In this document: positions 27,864 to 36,830 of the stretch, piece after piece
Layout: each line of letters starts with the position of its first letter
Position numbering within the stretch: position 1 is the first letter of the stretch
Assembly: GCF_040448675.1 (NCBI RefSeq)
Contig: NZ_CP159289.1
Span: 496,001 to 560,000, forward strand
Direction of reading: 5' to 3'
Source: Dyadobacter sp. 676
GTDB lineage: Bacteria > Bacteroidota > Bacteroidia > Cytophagales > Spirosomataceae
Length of the DNA stretch: 64,000 nucleotides
Translations under genes and position numbers: made by a program
Notes under the pieces: model-generated
Seen by the model: only the letters and a program-made list of their open reading frames with translations
What the model was told of the DNA's origin: nothing
Database searches by the model: none

Positions 27864-28985
27864 TTAAATCAACCCATATTTCTTGCCGGGCATCGATCGC
27901 ACCATACCCTGAAATTCCAGGTTCAGCAGCAAGGTAGCCAGCCGGTTCAGGTGAATGCCCGATTGCCAGGCAAGTTCGTCGATCTGTATTGCTCCCCACT
28001 GTTTCAGCAATGCCAATACCTGCCCCTCGTCCTGTGTGAAGCCTTCGAATGACATCGGTTCGATAGCCACCACGGGAGCGGCTTCCGGCACACCCGCTAT
28101 CCAGCCAAGCGCGTCGGCCATATCCGGCACCGACGTAAAAATCGCCGCCTTGTTGTCACGGATCAGAAAGTTACACCCTTCAGATTGCGCCTCGCCGATC
28201 ATTCCCGGCACCGCGAAAACCTCCCTGTGATAGTTCTGCGCAAATTCAACGGTGATCAGACTTCCGCCGGTCCGGCCCGACTCCACCACTATCGTAACAT
28301 CACTAAGGCCCGCAATAATTCGGTTACGCGCGGGAAATCTCATAAAATCGGGCTTGGTCCCCAATGCATTTTCCGTTACTATCCCGCCATTGTCCTGCAT
28401 CTCCAAAGCCGTGCGCTGGTGTACGGCCGGATATATCACATCGACGCCGCTCGCCATGACGCCCAGTGTGGCCACGTTGTTGCGGATGCAATGCCTGTGT
28501 GCAGTGATATCCACACCATATGCAAGCCCGCTCACCACAAGCGGCTGGTAAGGCACGAGCTCGCGGACGATCTGCTCTGTCACCGCCTTTCCGTATTCAC
28601 TGATTTTTCGGGTACCGACTATCCCTACCGTACGCGGCCAGTTGAAGTCGGTATTCCCTTTGGCATATAAGGCGATAGGGGCATCGTAAAGTGGCCTGAG
28701 GCGCGCCGGATAGCTGGGATCGGTGAAGAAAAGGAGCTGCGTGCCGGTCTTCCTGCATTGCAAAAGCTCCCTTTCGGCAAGTTCCATCGTGTTTTTACCA
28801 AGAACCGCTTTCACAACTTTGTCCCCTATTCCGGGGATTTTAATAAGCCTTTTATAGTCGGCCTGAAAAACATTCTCGGCACCGCCGCAATAGCTGATCA
28901 GCTGCCTGATAGTCACGGCGCCGATCCCGGGGGTGTGCATAAGCGCGAGAATGCAGACTTTTTCCGCGTCGGAAAGTGTTTCCAT
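27864..28985 (-). CDS. dprA: DNA-processing protein DprA
   Basis: DprA loads RecA on incoming single-stranded DNA during natural transformation. The 373 residues have an N-terminal helix-hairpin-helix (GIGAVTIRQL and KIPGIGDKVVK), a Rossmann-like core with GIVGTRKISEYGKAV and VVSGLAYGVDITAH, and a C-terminal winged helix. ATG 28985 was chosen; the in-frame stretch up to 29192 belongs to the intergenic region and has no similarity. The gene is divergent from the GH13 enzyme. Its presence is compatible with competence but com genes are not seen here. Confidence 0.96.
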   Translation of the reverse strand: METLSDAEKVCILALMHTPGIGAVTIRQLISYCGGAENVFQADYKRLIKIPGIGDKVVKAVLGKNTMELAERELLQCRKTGTQLLFFTDPSYPARLRPLYDAPIALYAKGNTDFNWPRTVGIVGTRKISEYGKAVTEQIVRELVPYQPLVVSGLAYGVDITAHRHCIRNNVATLGVMASGVDVIYPAVHQRTALEMQDNGGIVTENALGTKPDFMRFPARNRIIAGLSDVTIVVESGRTGGSLITVEFAQNYHREVFAVPGMIGEAQSEGCNFLIRDNKAAIFTSVPDMADALGWIAGVPEAAPVVAIEPMSFEGFTQDEGQVLALLKQWGAIQIDELAWQSGIHLNRLATLLLNLEFQGMVRSMPGKKYGLI

Positions 28986-29089
28986 GGTATAGTGTGTTGG
29001 TTGAGATTTTTTTGCCGTACGCTGGCATGCATTTTGCGCATATACGTCAGCAGTCATTTCAAAAATAAACAATAATCTGAAAACCAAAT

Positions 29090-30913
29090 ATGGAAAACGT
29101 CGAAACGGAGGTTGCTGAAACGGGACAGCACTATGAAGGCATGGGTGCCACTTGCCATCCGGAAGGAGTTTATTACCGCGTCTGGGCGCCACATGCGGAA
29201 AGTGTTTCGGTCATAGGAAGTTTCAACAACTGGGATGCCGGCGCCAATCCGTTACAAGCGGAAGAGAACGGCATGTGGGGCGCATTGGTCGAAAATTCGA
29301 AAGAAGGGGACGAGTACAAATTCCTGCTCAAAACACCCGCAGGCGAATTGCACCGCAACGACCCTTATGCTCTGAAAATGACCAATTCGGCAGGTAATTG
29401 CATTGTTTATAACCACGAGTCGTTCGACTGGCAGAATGTTACGTTCCAAATGCCGGGCTGGCACGAGCTGGTGATTTACGAGATGCATGTGGGGACATTC
29501 AATGTCGTGGAAGCAGGGAAGGTCGGGACGTTCTACACAGCCATCGAGCGTATTCCCTATTTAAAGGACATGGGTTTCAACGCGGTGGAAGTAATGCCTT
29601 GCTCTGAATTTCCCGGTTCCCGCTCATGGGGATACAACCCCGCTAACCCGTTTGCTATCGAATCGGATTACGGCGGGCCCGACGGCTTGAAAGCGTTTGT
29701 CAAAGCGGCGCATGAAGCAGGCATCGCCGTGATCCTCGATGTGGTTTACAATCACTTCGGCCCGTCGGACCTGGATTTATGGCAATTCGACGGCTGGCAG
29801 GAAAACAATGGCGGAGGCATTTACTTTTACAACGACTGGCGGTCGGAAACGCCCTGGGGCAATACCCGCCCCGATTACGGTCGAGGCGAAGTGCGGCAAT
29901 ATATCCACGACAATGCATTGATGTGGATCCGCGACTACCGCGTCGACGGTTTGCGGATGGATATGGTGCCTTATATCCGCAATGTGAAGGCCAACGGTAA
30001 TCCTGGTGACGACATCGTGGAAGGCATGACGCTCATTCAATGGATCAATAAAGATATCCGTGACAGCTGCCATAACTGCATTACCATCGCCGAGGACATG
30101 CATTCGCTGGACTTCATTACGAATTCGGTCGAAAATGGCGGCCTGGGCTACGGCTCTCAGTGGGACGCCGAATTTGTTCATTCCGTTCGCGACGCGATTA
30201 TTACCGCAAACGACCAGGACCGCGACATGAACAAAGTAGTGGCCGCCATCACCAACCGGTACAACAACGACTCGTTCCAGCGCATTATCTACACCGAATC
30301 GCACGATGAAGTAGCCAACGGCAAAGCGCGTGTGGCGGAGGAAATAGCCGAAGGCGATGTCAATAACTGGTATTCCAAAAAGCGGGCCGCCCTTGGGGTA
30401 GCACTGGTTTTGACTTCCCCCGGCATTCCGATGATCTTTCAGGGACAACCGCTGCTTGAAGACAAATGGTTTTCCGACAGCGATCCGATCGACTGGTCAC
30501 GGCTCGAGAAGTTCAGCGGCTTTGCAACCCTGCACCGCGATATGATCCATATCCGCCGGAACTGGTTCGGTGTAACGAAAGGGCTTCAGGGCCAGAATGT
30601 AGCAATTATCCGGCAGGACAATGAGAAGAAAGTGATCGTAATGCATCGCTGGGCGGAAGGCGGGCCCAAAGATAGCGTCGTGATTGTACTGAACTTCTCG
30701 ACCGAAACCTTCTCCGACTACAAGGTCGGGTTCCCACGGCCGGGCAAATGGCATTTGCGCTTCAATAGCGACAACGAAAATTACGACCCGGATTTCTCCC
30801 ACCTGGGTGTTTTCGACATCGAAACGATGCAAGGCGACATGGACAATTGCGGACAATTCGGTGCATTGCAGATACCTCCCTATTCGGCATTGATCTTCTC
30901 GCAGGAAGAGTAA
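29090..30913 (+). CDS. GH13 alpha-amylase-superfamily enzyme with N-terminal CBM48/E-set domain
   Basis: Of 607 residues, the first 110 form an E-set/CBM48 module (YYRVWAPHAESVSVIGSFNNW). A GH13 barrel follows with DVVYNHFG, the nucleophile Asp in VDGLRMDM, the acid/base Glu in ITIAEDMHS and the transition-state Asp in YTESHDE. The C-terminal beta domain ends at 30913. It has the architecture of glycogen-branching enzymes or malto-oligosyltrehalose trehalohydrolases; I cannot choose between them. No signal peptide is present, so intracellular alpha-glucan metabolism is likely. No glg or tre neighbours are seen. Confidence 0.88.
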   Translation: MENVETEVAETGQHYEGMGATCHPEGVYYRVWAPHAESVSVIGSFNNWDAGANPLQAEENGMWGALVENSKEGDEYKFLLKTPAGELHRNDPYALKMTNSAGNCIVYNHESFDWQNVTFQMPGWHELVIYEMHVGTFNVVEAGKVGTFYTAIERIPYLKDMGFNAVEVMPCSEFPGSRSWGYNPANPFAIESDYGGPDGLKAFVKAAHEAGIAVILDVVYNHFGPSDLDLWQFDGWQENNGGGIYFYNDWRSETPWGNTRPDYGRGEVRQYIHDNALMWIRDYRVDGLRMDMVPYIRNVKANGNPGDDIVEGMTLIQWINKDIRDSCHNCITIAEDMHSLDFITNSVENGGLGYGSQWDAEFVHSVRDAIITANDQDRDMNKVVAAITNRYNNDSFQRIIYTESHDEVANGKARVAEEIAEGDVNNWYSKKRAALGVALVLTSPGIPMIFQGQPLLEDKWFSDSDPIDWSRLEKFSGFATLHRDMIHIRRNWFGVTKGLQGQNVAIIRQDNEKKVIVMHRWAEGGPKDSVVIVLNFSTETFSDYKVGFPRPGKWHLRFNSDNENYDPDFSHLGVFDIETMQGDMDNCGQFGALQIPPYSALIFSQEE

Positions 30914-30938
30914 CAACGGAGGAAGGACGAATGGAATA

Positions 30939-30978
30939 ATAATGCGAAAGAGGCCTTCGCGCCTCTTTTTTGCATTAT
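30939..30978. terminator. Nested hairpin terminator
   Basis: ATAATGC/GCATTAT encloses AGAGGC/GCCTCT with T7 after the inner stem. The outer right arm overlaps the stop codon of the convergent lepB gene. Confidence 0.75.
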
Positions 30979-32150
30979 CGAACGGTTCTGAAAATACGGT
31001 CCCAGCGGATTTTTTTGAGAAAATTGACCGGATTCGGATCGATCGACATCCATACGAAAACGGCTTTTCCTACAATGTGGTCTTTGGGTACGAAACCCCA
31101 GTACCGCGAATCGGCAGAATCGTGGCGGTTGTCGCCCATCATGAAATAGTAATCCTGCTTGAACGTGTAGCTGGTAACGACTTTTCCATCGATCCAGACC
31201 TTGTCGTTTTCTATCGAAACGTGCCCATTGCCGTCATAATTTTGGATAACATCCCGATACAAAGCGATATTCAGGGTAGTCAGCGGTACTGTCATCCCTT
31301 TTTTCGGCACAACTATCGGCCCGTAATTGTCCTTATTCCAGTCGACAGCGTCGCTGGCCGGAAACAGGAAAGGCTCTTTCAGACCTTTCTCCATAAACAC
31401 CGGCACTACGCGCCTGACGAAATCATAGGCTTTCAGTTTCCCGGCGAGTGCGGCGGTCGTTTTTACAATGTACCCAAACTCGTCATTCGTGGCAATGCTG
31501 TCGCTAAAGGTCTCGGTAAACCGTGAATAATCGACGATGCCATTCTTGTGAAAAACGTTTTCTTCGTTCACCGCCGTTTTCACGGACACAAAGTACTCGT
31601 TTTGCATCCGTGGGGGCAATGCCTGCGCAAGGCCGTTCACATACACCTCCCCGCGACGGATTTCAAGCCTGTCGCCCGGAATCCCGACACACCTTTTAAT
31701 ATAATTCGAACGCAGGTCGGTCGGGTGCGGATGCAGGTCGGGCAGCACATTCCCGAACTTCCGGTATGCGTCGGGGTGTTCCACGGGCAGGTAAAACACG
31801 ACTACGTCGCCATTCTTCACGTCCGTAAATCCCGGCAGCCGGTATTGCGGAAGCCGGATCCAGTCGAGATACGATGGGATATCGGTACCCCAGATCGTCT
31901 GATGCGTCAACGGCACCTGCAAAGGCGTGATTGGTGTGGTAGTGCCATAATGCAACCGGCTCACAAAAAGATAGTCGCCTACCAGCAAACTGTTCTCCAT
32001 GGAAGGCGTGGGGATAACGAATGCGCTGAAAAACAACCAGCGGATCAAAGTGGCGGCGATTACCGCGAAAAGTACCGAGTCGAGCCATTCCCGGAACGCG
32101 GTTTTCTTTTTCGGAACGGATACAGGTTTATCAACAGGCGGCGCCAGCAT
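30975..32150 (-). CDS. lepB: Signal peptidase I, second copy
   Basis: The 391-residue inner-membrane protease cuts signal peptides from exported proteins. One N-terminal transmembrane helix is present (DSVLFAVIAATLIRWLFF), then the catalytic Ser in IPTPSMENSLLVGD, the general-base Lys in YIKRCVGIPGD and the closing box GDNRHDSADSRYWGFV. An extra region of about 130 residues between the Lys and the last box enlarges it over E. coli LepB. It is a tandem duplicate of the gene at 32337-33473, with diverged loops. ATG 32150 was chosen over a TTG at 32189. Confidence 0.94.
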   Translation of the reverse strand: MLAPPVDKPVSVPKKKTAFREWLDSVLFAVIAATLIRWLFFSAFVIPTPSMENSLLVGDYLFVSRLHYGTTTPITPLQVPLTHQTIWGTDIPSYLDWIRLPQYRLPGFTDVKNGDVVVFYLPVEHPDAYRKFGNVLPDLHPHPTDLRSNYIKRCVGIPGDRLEIRRGEVYVNGLAQALPPRMQNEYFVSVKTAVNEENVFHKNGIVDYSRFTETFSDSIATNDEFGYIVKTTAALAGKLKAYDFVRRVVPVFMEKGLKEPFLFPASDAVDWNKDNYGPIVVPKKGMTVPLTTLNIALYRDVIQNYDGNGHVSIENDKVWIDGKVVTSYTFKQDYYFMMGDNRHDSADSRYWGFVPKDHIVGKAVFVWMSIDPNPVNFLKKIRWDRIFRTVR

Positions 32151-32280
32151 GGGATAGTGATTAAACGTTTCGATAGCCGCCCTCCTCAAATAGAAATGTG
32201 GTTACGGACTTTCTTGCCCCAATATACTATCAATTATTATAATATAAAAACAATCATATAATGATAATTTATATATAATA

Positions 32281-32320
32281 AAAGAAAGGGAAAGAATCGC
32301 CTGATTCCTTCCCTTTCTTT
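32281..32320 (-). terminator. Terminator of the parA-to-lepB operon
   Basis: AAAGAAAGGGAAAGAAT (32281-32297) pairs with ATTCCTTCCCTTTCTTT (32304-32320) with one mismatch. On the minus strand an AT-rich stretch follows. It falls between the two lepB copies, so the second copy probably has its own promoter in the very AT-rich 32210-32280. Confidence 0.7.
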
Positions 32321-32336
32321 ATGTTCGGGTTCGAAA

Positions 32337-33473
32337 CTAGTTGATTGTGCGGAAAATGCGGCTCCAACGGATTTTGTTAAAGAAACTCGTCGGATTCGGA
32401 TCGATTGACATCCACACGAAAACTGCTTTGCCTACGATATGGCCCATCGGCACAAAGCCCCAATAACGCGAGTCGGCCGAATTGTGGCGGTTATCGCCCA
32501 TCATAAAATAGTAATCCTGCTTGAAGGTATAGCTGGTAATGGGCTTGCCCCCTACTTTCACCGATTTCTCATCAATCACGACGTCATCGTTATCTTCATA
32601 ATTTTTGATAACCGGACCGTAAGTCGCAATATTTTCCGGGGTAAGCTGTACGGTCATACCTTTTTTGGGAACGGTAATCGGCCCGTAATTATCGCGGTTC
32701 CATTTGAAAAGGGATGAATTCGGGTAGAGCATCGGCTCGGTAATGCCGTTATCCGTTTTCACGAGCGTAATGCTTTTTACAAAATCGTAGGTCTTGAGCT
32801 TTGCGGCGATTTCCGTGGTTGTGAAAACCAGGTAACCCATTTGCTCGTTGCCTTTGATCGTATCGTTGTCGCCCTCTGTGTAGGAGTTGAATTCCGAAAT
32901 ACCGTTTTCACGGAACACTTTTTCTTCGTTCACCGCTGTCGTTGTCGCCACAAAATATTCGTTTTCCATGCGCGGCGGGTTTTCCATAGCCTTACCGTTG
33001 GCATAAACCTGCAAATCACGCACTTCCACCTTATCGCCCGGAATACCCACACAGCGTTTGATATAATTGGTCTTCAGATCGACCGGATGTTGCATTTCAG
33101 GAGGATAGTTGAACACCACCACGTCGCCCCTCTTCACCTCGCTGAAACCCGGCAGGCGGTATTGCGGCAGCTGGATGAGACTGGTGTAGGAAGGGATGTT
33201 CGTTCCCCAGATCGTCTGGTGCGTCAGCGGCACCTGTAAAGGGGTTTTCGGGGTGCGGGTGCCATAATGCAGTTTACTCACGAAAAGGAAATCGCCCACA
33301 AGCAGGCTGTTCTCCATGGAAGGCGTCGGAATGGTAAATGCTTCAAAAAACAGCCAACGGATCAGCGTAGCGGCTACTACCGCGAACAAAATGGAATCGA
33401 ACCACTCCCGTGCCGGTGATTTCTTCTTTTTGGATTCAACTGAACTGGAAGTCAACTCTTTATTAACAGCCAT
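32337..33473 (-). CDS. lepB: Signal peptidase I, first copy
   Basis: The 378-residue protein has one N-terminal transmembrane helix (FDSILFAVVAATLIRWLFF), the catalytic Ser in IPTPSMENSLLVGD, the Lys in NYIKRCVGIPGD and the box GDNRHNSADSRYWGFV. Like its tandem neighbour it has a long inserted segment with NGTKTDN-type loops before the last catalytic region. It is last in the parA-parB-DUF5683-dapB-lepB cluster, 24 bases after dapB. It should sit in the inner membrane with its active site outside, serving the Sec pathway. Confidence 0.96.
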   Translation of the reverse strand: MAVNKELTSSSVESKKKKSPAREWFDSILFAVVAATLIRWLFFEAFTIPTPSMENSLLVGDFLFVSKLHYGTRTPKTPLQVPLTHQTIWGTNIPSYTSLIQLPQYRLPGFSEVKRGDVVVFNYPPEMQHPVDLKTNYIKRCVGIPGDKVEVRDLQVYANGKAMENPPRMENEYFVATTTAVNEEKVFRENGISEFNSYTEGDNDTIKGNEQMGYLVFTTTEIAAKLKTYDFVKSITLVKTDNGITEPMLYPNSSLFKWNRDNYGPITVPKKGMTVQLTPENIATYGPVIKNYEDNDDVVIDEKSVKVGGKPITSYTFKQDYYFMMGDNRHNSADSRYWGFVPMGHIVGKAVFVWMSIDPNPTSFFNKIRWSRIFRTIN

Positions 33474-33497
33474 GCGATGATTGATAGTTAGAATACT

Positions 33498-34211
33498 TTA
33501 AATTTTGAGGAGGTCGTTCATCCCGAACACCCCGAATTTGCCCGGAAGCCATTCGGCGGCCACCACCGCGCCCAATGCAAAGCCCTGGCGGTTGTGGGCC
33601 GTGTGGGATATTTCGATGGTATCCACTTCCGATTCGTACCGGACGATGTGGGTACCGGGCACTTCTCCCCGGCGCTCGGCCAGGATTTGCAGGTAACCTT
33701 CCTCATTTTCGGGAGCCAGCTTCCAGCCTTCGATGTTTTCCGTTTCCTCGATAATGCCCTCAGCGAGCGTAATGGCGGTACCGCTCGGCGCATCGAGTTT
33801 GTGGATATGGTGCACCTCCGTCATCGAGCTCTGGTAGCCGCGCCCATTCATCAGGCGGGCCAGATGCCGGTTCAGCCGGAAAAACAGGTTTACGCCGATA
33901 CTGTAATTCGATGCATAAAAGAATGAGCCGGACTGTGCCTTGCAAAGCTCCTCCACTTCGGCACGGCGGTCGAGCCAGCCTGTGGTACCGCATACGATCG
34001 GCCAGCCTTTTTTAAGGCAGTAAGTGATATTTTCAAATGCGGATTCCGGCGAACTGAACTCGATTGCGACATCCACATCGCCAGCGCCTAGCACATCCAT
34101 TTCCGCGCGGTTTTGCACATCAATTTTCCCGACGACCGAATGTCCCCGGTCAAGGGCAATCTGCTCGATTGTTTTACCCATCTTGCCGTAGCCCAGTAAT
34201 AGTATTCTCAT
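33498..34211 (-). CDS. dapB: 4-hydroxy-tetrahydrodipicolinate reductase
   Basis: This cytosolic enzyme reduces hydroxy-tetrahydrodipicolinate with NAD(P)H in lysine and diaminopimelate synthesis. The 237 residues have the Rossmann motif LLLGYGKMGKTI, the substrate segment EVHHIHKLDAPSGTAI and the C-terminal HTAHNRQGFALGAV. The glycine loop reads GYGKMG rather than the GAxGRMG of E. coli, as is common in Bacteroidota. It sits between DUF5683 and lepB in the partition cluster, an order seen across the phylum. Confidence 0.96.
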   Translation of the reverse strand: MRILLLGYGKMGKTIEQIALDRGHSVVGKIDVQNRAEMDVLGAGDVDVAIEFSSPESAFENITYCLKKGWPIVCGTTGWLDRRAEVEELCKAQSGSFFYASNYSIGVNLFFRLNRHLARLMNGRGYQSSMTEVHHIHKLDAPSGTAITLAEGIIEETENIEGWKLAPENEEGYLQILAERRGEVPGTHIVRYESEVDTIEISHTAHNRQGFALGAVVAAEWLPGKFGVFGMNDLLKI

Positions 34212-34237
34212 TAATCAAGTATTTGAAATTCAATATA

Positions 34238-34933
34238 TTATTTCATATTAAAAACCAGTCGCACACCCGGCGTCGGAGTTGTCATCGAGGGCTGGTTCAG
34301 CTTCGGGCTCACATTCAGGGTAAGGTCGTCCGAAAGGTCAAATGTCTTTAAATGCGCCGCTACATTGGCTTCTATTATTGACAGCGTGTAAATCAGCCCG
34401 GTTACGATGAGGGCGAAACCCCTATTCCTGCGCCAGTAGTTTTTTTGCCGGATAATCTGATCTTCGGTCGCATTGACATACTCGCTACTGGTATTCAGAA
34501 GATTACGAACCCTCACCGGCACCTTGGCATCGGCATTTTGCAGCTCTTTCTTCTTGGTACCATAATCGGGACTGCTTTTGTCCCAGATATAAAACGACTT
34601 ATACGCGTCCAGGAAATCGTGGTATTTTATCGTATTCAGATAATAAGTGTAAAGCCCTCCCCCGAATGCAATGTACACGATTGGCGCCTTCCAGTAATCG
34701 CGGTTGTAAATCTGTCCCGCTCCCGGTATGAACGCCAGTCGTGTGGCCGTTTTCGGCACCGGCATCCATTTCTTTTTAACTTTTTTTAACGAATCGGCCT
34801 GGGCCAGCGTGATGCTGTCCATTGCGACAGCCGGTAATTTCTCGGTTTTCAGACTGTCTTTTTTATCTTCCGTCTGTGCTGCGATCCGACCCGATACCAG
34901 CAAAATCAGCCCTAACAAAACCCAGTTTTTCAA
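34238..34933 (-). CDS. DUF5683 family membrane-associated protein
   Basis: The 231 residues start with a signal peptide (KNWVLLGLILLVSGRIAAQ), then a lysine/serine-rich region and the DUF5683 core: FIPGAGQIYNRDYWKAPIVYIAFGGGLYTYYLNT and a later hydrophobic helix (RGFALIVTGLIYTLSII). This family is restricted to Bacteroidota and is typically encoded next to parB and dapB. Its function is unknown; the context hints at envelope growth or division. It starts four bases after parB. Confidence 0.85.
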   Translation of the reverse strand: MKNWVLLGLILLVSGRIAAQTEDKKDSLKTEKLPAVAMDSITLAQADSLKKVKKKWMPVPKTATRLAFIPGAGQIYNRDYWKAPIVYIAFGGGLYTYYLNTIKYHDFLDAYKSFYIWDKSSPDYGTKKKELQNADAKVPVRVRNLLNTSSEYVNATEDQIIRQKNYWRRNRGFALIVTGLIYTLSIIEANVAAHLKTFDLSDDLTLNVSPKLNQPSMTTPTPGVRLVFNMK

Positions 34934-34936
34934 CGT

Positions 34937-35854
34937 TTATTTAAATTTCAGTGTTTCTAAAATCCTTTTCAGTTCGTCCTGAGAGCCAAAAGGGATCTTG
35001 ATTTCTCCCTTATGTTGCTCGTTGGCCTTCACGGACACCTTCGCCCCGAAAAAGGACGAAAGCTGGAACTGTAACGACTTTATTTCCTGATTAATTGTCG
35101 GCTGCTTTTTAGCCTCGATAGGGATATTGCTCACCATTCCGAGCTTCCGTACCTCATCTTCGACCTTCCGCACCGACCATCCTTCCTCGATGATCTGGTT
35201 AAAAATTTTCAGTTGTGCCTGGTCGCTGTTGATCGTGATCAGCGCCCGGGCATGGCCCATACTGATCTTGTCGTCACGCAACGCTGCCTGGATAACCGGG
35301 GGCAGTTTGAGGAGGCGGATATAGTTATTGACGGTCGTCCGGTTCTTGCCCACGCGTGCGCCCAGTTCTTCCTGTTTCAGGCTGCATTCCAGGATCAGCC
35401 GTTGATAGCTCAATGCAATCTCGATCGCATTCAGGTTTTCGCGTTGGATGTTTTCGATCAGCGCCATTTCCAGCATCTGCTGGTCGTTGGCCGTCCGGAT
35501 ATACGCCGGAATGGTAGTAAGGCCCAGTTGCCGGGAAGCCTGCAGACGGCGCTCGCCCGAAATCAGCTGGTACGAATCCTCGGAGAGCTGGCGCACCGTA
35601 ATGGGCTGGATAATCCCCTGTACGCGGATCGAATCGGCCAGTTCTTCGAGCGACTCCTGGTCAAACTTCGTCCGCGGCTGATACGGGTTGGCCTCGATCT
35701 GGCTCACGTCGATCTCGTTCATCGAACCGATGACCTCGGTTGGCGAAATGCGCGTGCTGGTTCGGGGCGCGTTGATTTTCTCGGAGTCCTGCAGAAGAGC
35801 GCCCAATCCCCTTCCCAGTCCGGTCATTTTTTTCGTCTTGCTGCTGTTCTCCAT
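34937..35854 (-). CDS. parB: Chromosome-partition protein ParB
   Basis: The 305-residue CTPase clamps onto parS DNA to build the partition complex. The N-terminal box GLGRGLGALL recruits ParA, the CTP-binding motifs include NPYQPR and SGERRLQAS, the helix-turn-helix lies around EELGARVGKNRTTVNNYIRLL, and a dimerisation tail ends in LKRILETLKFK. It starts 22 bases after parA ends. Only a degenerate parS-like half site is visible in the window. Confidence 0.97.
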   Translation of the reverse strand: MENSSKTKKMTGLGRGLGALLQDSEKINAPRTSTRISPTEVIGSMNEIDVSQIEANPYQPRTKFDQESLEELADSIRVQGIIQPITVRQLSEDSYQLISGERRLQASRQLGLTTIPAYIRTANDQQMLEMALIENIQRENLNAIEIALSYQRLILECSLKQEELGARVGKNRTTVNNYIRLLKLPPVIQAALRDDKISMGHARALITINSDQAQLKIFNQIIEEGWSVRKVEDEVRKLGMVSNIPIEAKKQPTINQEIKSLQFQLSSFFGAKVSVKANEQHKGEIKIPFGSQDELKRILETLKFK

Positions 35855-35876
35855 TGCCTGTTCGTAGTATCGTTGA

Positions 35877-36665
35877 TCAGTTTACCCTGTCGGATGAGAG
35901 CAAACCGTTTTTACTAAGAATCTCTCTTGCAAGGTTCAGATAGCTGACGGCCCCCTTGCTGTCCGAATCCTGCGCCATGACAGGGATCCCGAAGCTCGGT
36001 GCCTCGCTGATACGTACGTTACGAGGTATGATGGTATTGAAAACAAGAGATTCGAAGTGGTTGGTAACCTCGGTCACCACCTGGTTGGACAGACGCAGGC
36101 GGAGATCGTACATCGTGAGCAGGATGCCCTCGATGATCAGGCTGGTATTCAGTCGCGATTGGATGATCGTAATGGTATTCAACAGTTTACCCAAACCTTC
36201 CAGTGCAAAATATTCGCATTGCACGGGGATAATCACCGAATCGGCGGCGGTAAGGCTGTTGATCGTGATAAGGCCGAGCGAAGGCGAGCAGTCGATGATA
36301 ATAAAGTCGTATTCATCGCGCACTTCGGCGATGGCGTCCTTCATCCGGTGCTCCCGGTTTTTGAGGTTGATCATTTCGATCTCCGCGCCCACCAGGTCGA
36401 TATGCGACGGCAGCAGGTTCAGGTTAGGAAAATCGGTTTGCAGGATGATTTCCGAAGTCTTCGCCTGCTCCACCATGCATTCGTAAATGCTGTTTTCCAT
36501 CTCCTGCGGGTTGAAACCAAGCCCCGACGTCGAATTGGCCTGAGGGTCGGCATCGATGATGAGTGTGCGGAATTCTAGCGCGGCCAGACTCGCCGCAAGA
36601 TTAATAGCAGTGGTGGTCTTCCCTACTCCTCCTTTTTGGTTTGCAATTGCAATTACTTTGCCCAT
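35877..36665 (-). CDS. parA: Chromosome-partition ATPase ParA (Soj)
   Basis: The 262-residue deviant Walker ATPase drives segregation of ParB-parS complexes over the nucleoid. It has ANQKGGVGKTTTAINLAASL, Walker A' LIIDADPQANSTSGLG and the switch YDFIIIDCSPSLGLIT. Length is that of chromosomal Soj proteins. It is first in the leftward cluster; the 121 bases before it to 36786 are AT-rich and hold the candidate parS half site at 36724-36732. Confidence 0.97.
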   Translation of the reverse strand: MGKVIAIANQKGGVGKTTTAINLAASLAALEFRTLIIDADPQANSTSGLGFNPQEMENSIYECMVEQAKTSEIILQTDFPNLNLLPSHIDLVGAEIEMINLKNREHRMKDAIAEVRDEYDFIIIDCSPSLGLITINSLTAADSVIIPVQCEYFALEGLGKLLNTITIIQSRLNTSLIIEGILLTMYDLRLRLSNQVVTEVTNHFESLVFNTIIPRNVRISEAPSFGIPVMAQDSDSKGAVSYLNLAREILSKNGLLSSDRVN

Positions 36666-36723
36666 GTATTCATTTGAGTTACCAATGTCAAATTTCCATT
36701 ATTCGGGGCAATTCACCAAAAAA

Positions 36724-36732
36724 TGTTCCACG
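36724..36732 (+). other. Possible degenerate parS half site
   Basis: TGTTCCACG equals one half of the broadly conserved parS palindrome TGTTNCACGTGNAACA. The other half (GAGTTTTC) is poor. Its place 59 bases upstream of parA is the reason for listing it; it may be chance. Confidence 0.25.
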
Positions 36733-36830
36733 GAGTTTTCAAGAAAACATCAAACTATCTGACAATGAGATACTTCAATGATATTATTATTTAATTAAAA
36801 ATAAATTGGGAGAAAAATCGGCAAAGTGTT

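Noticed and set aside
28986..29192. Upstream extension of dprA
   Set aside because: It has no DprA similarity and lies in the region shared with the divergent GH13 gene.
31548..32261. Plus-strand frame over the second lepB
   Set aside because: It mirrors the SPase gene; the real protein has all catalytic boxes.
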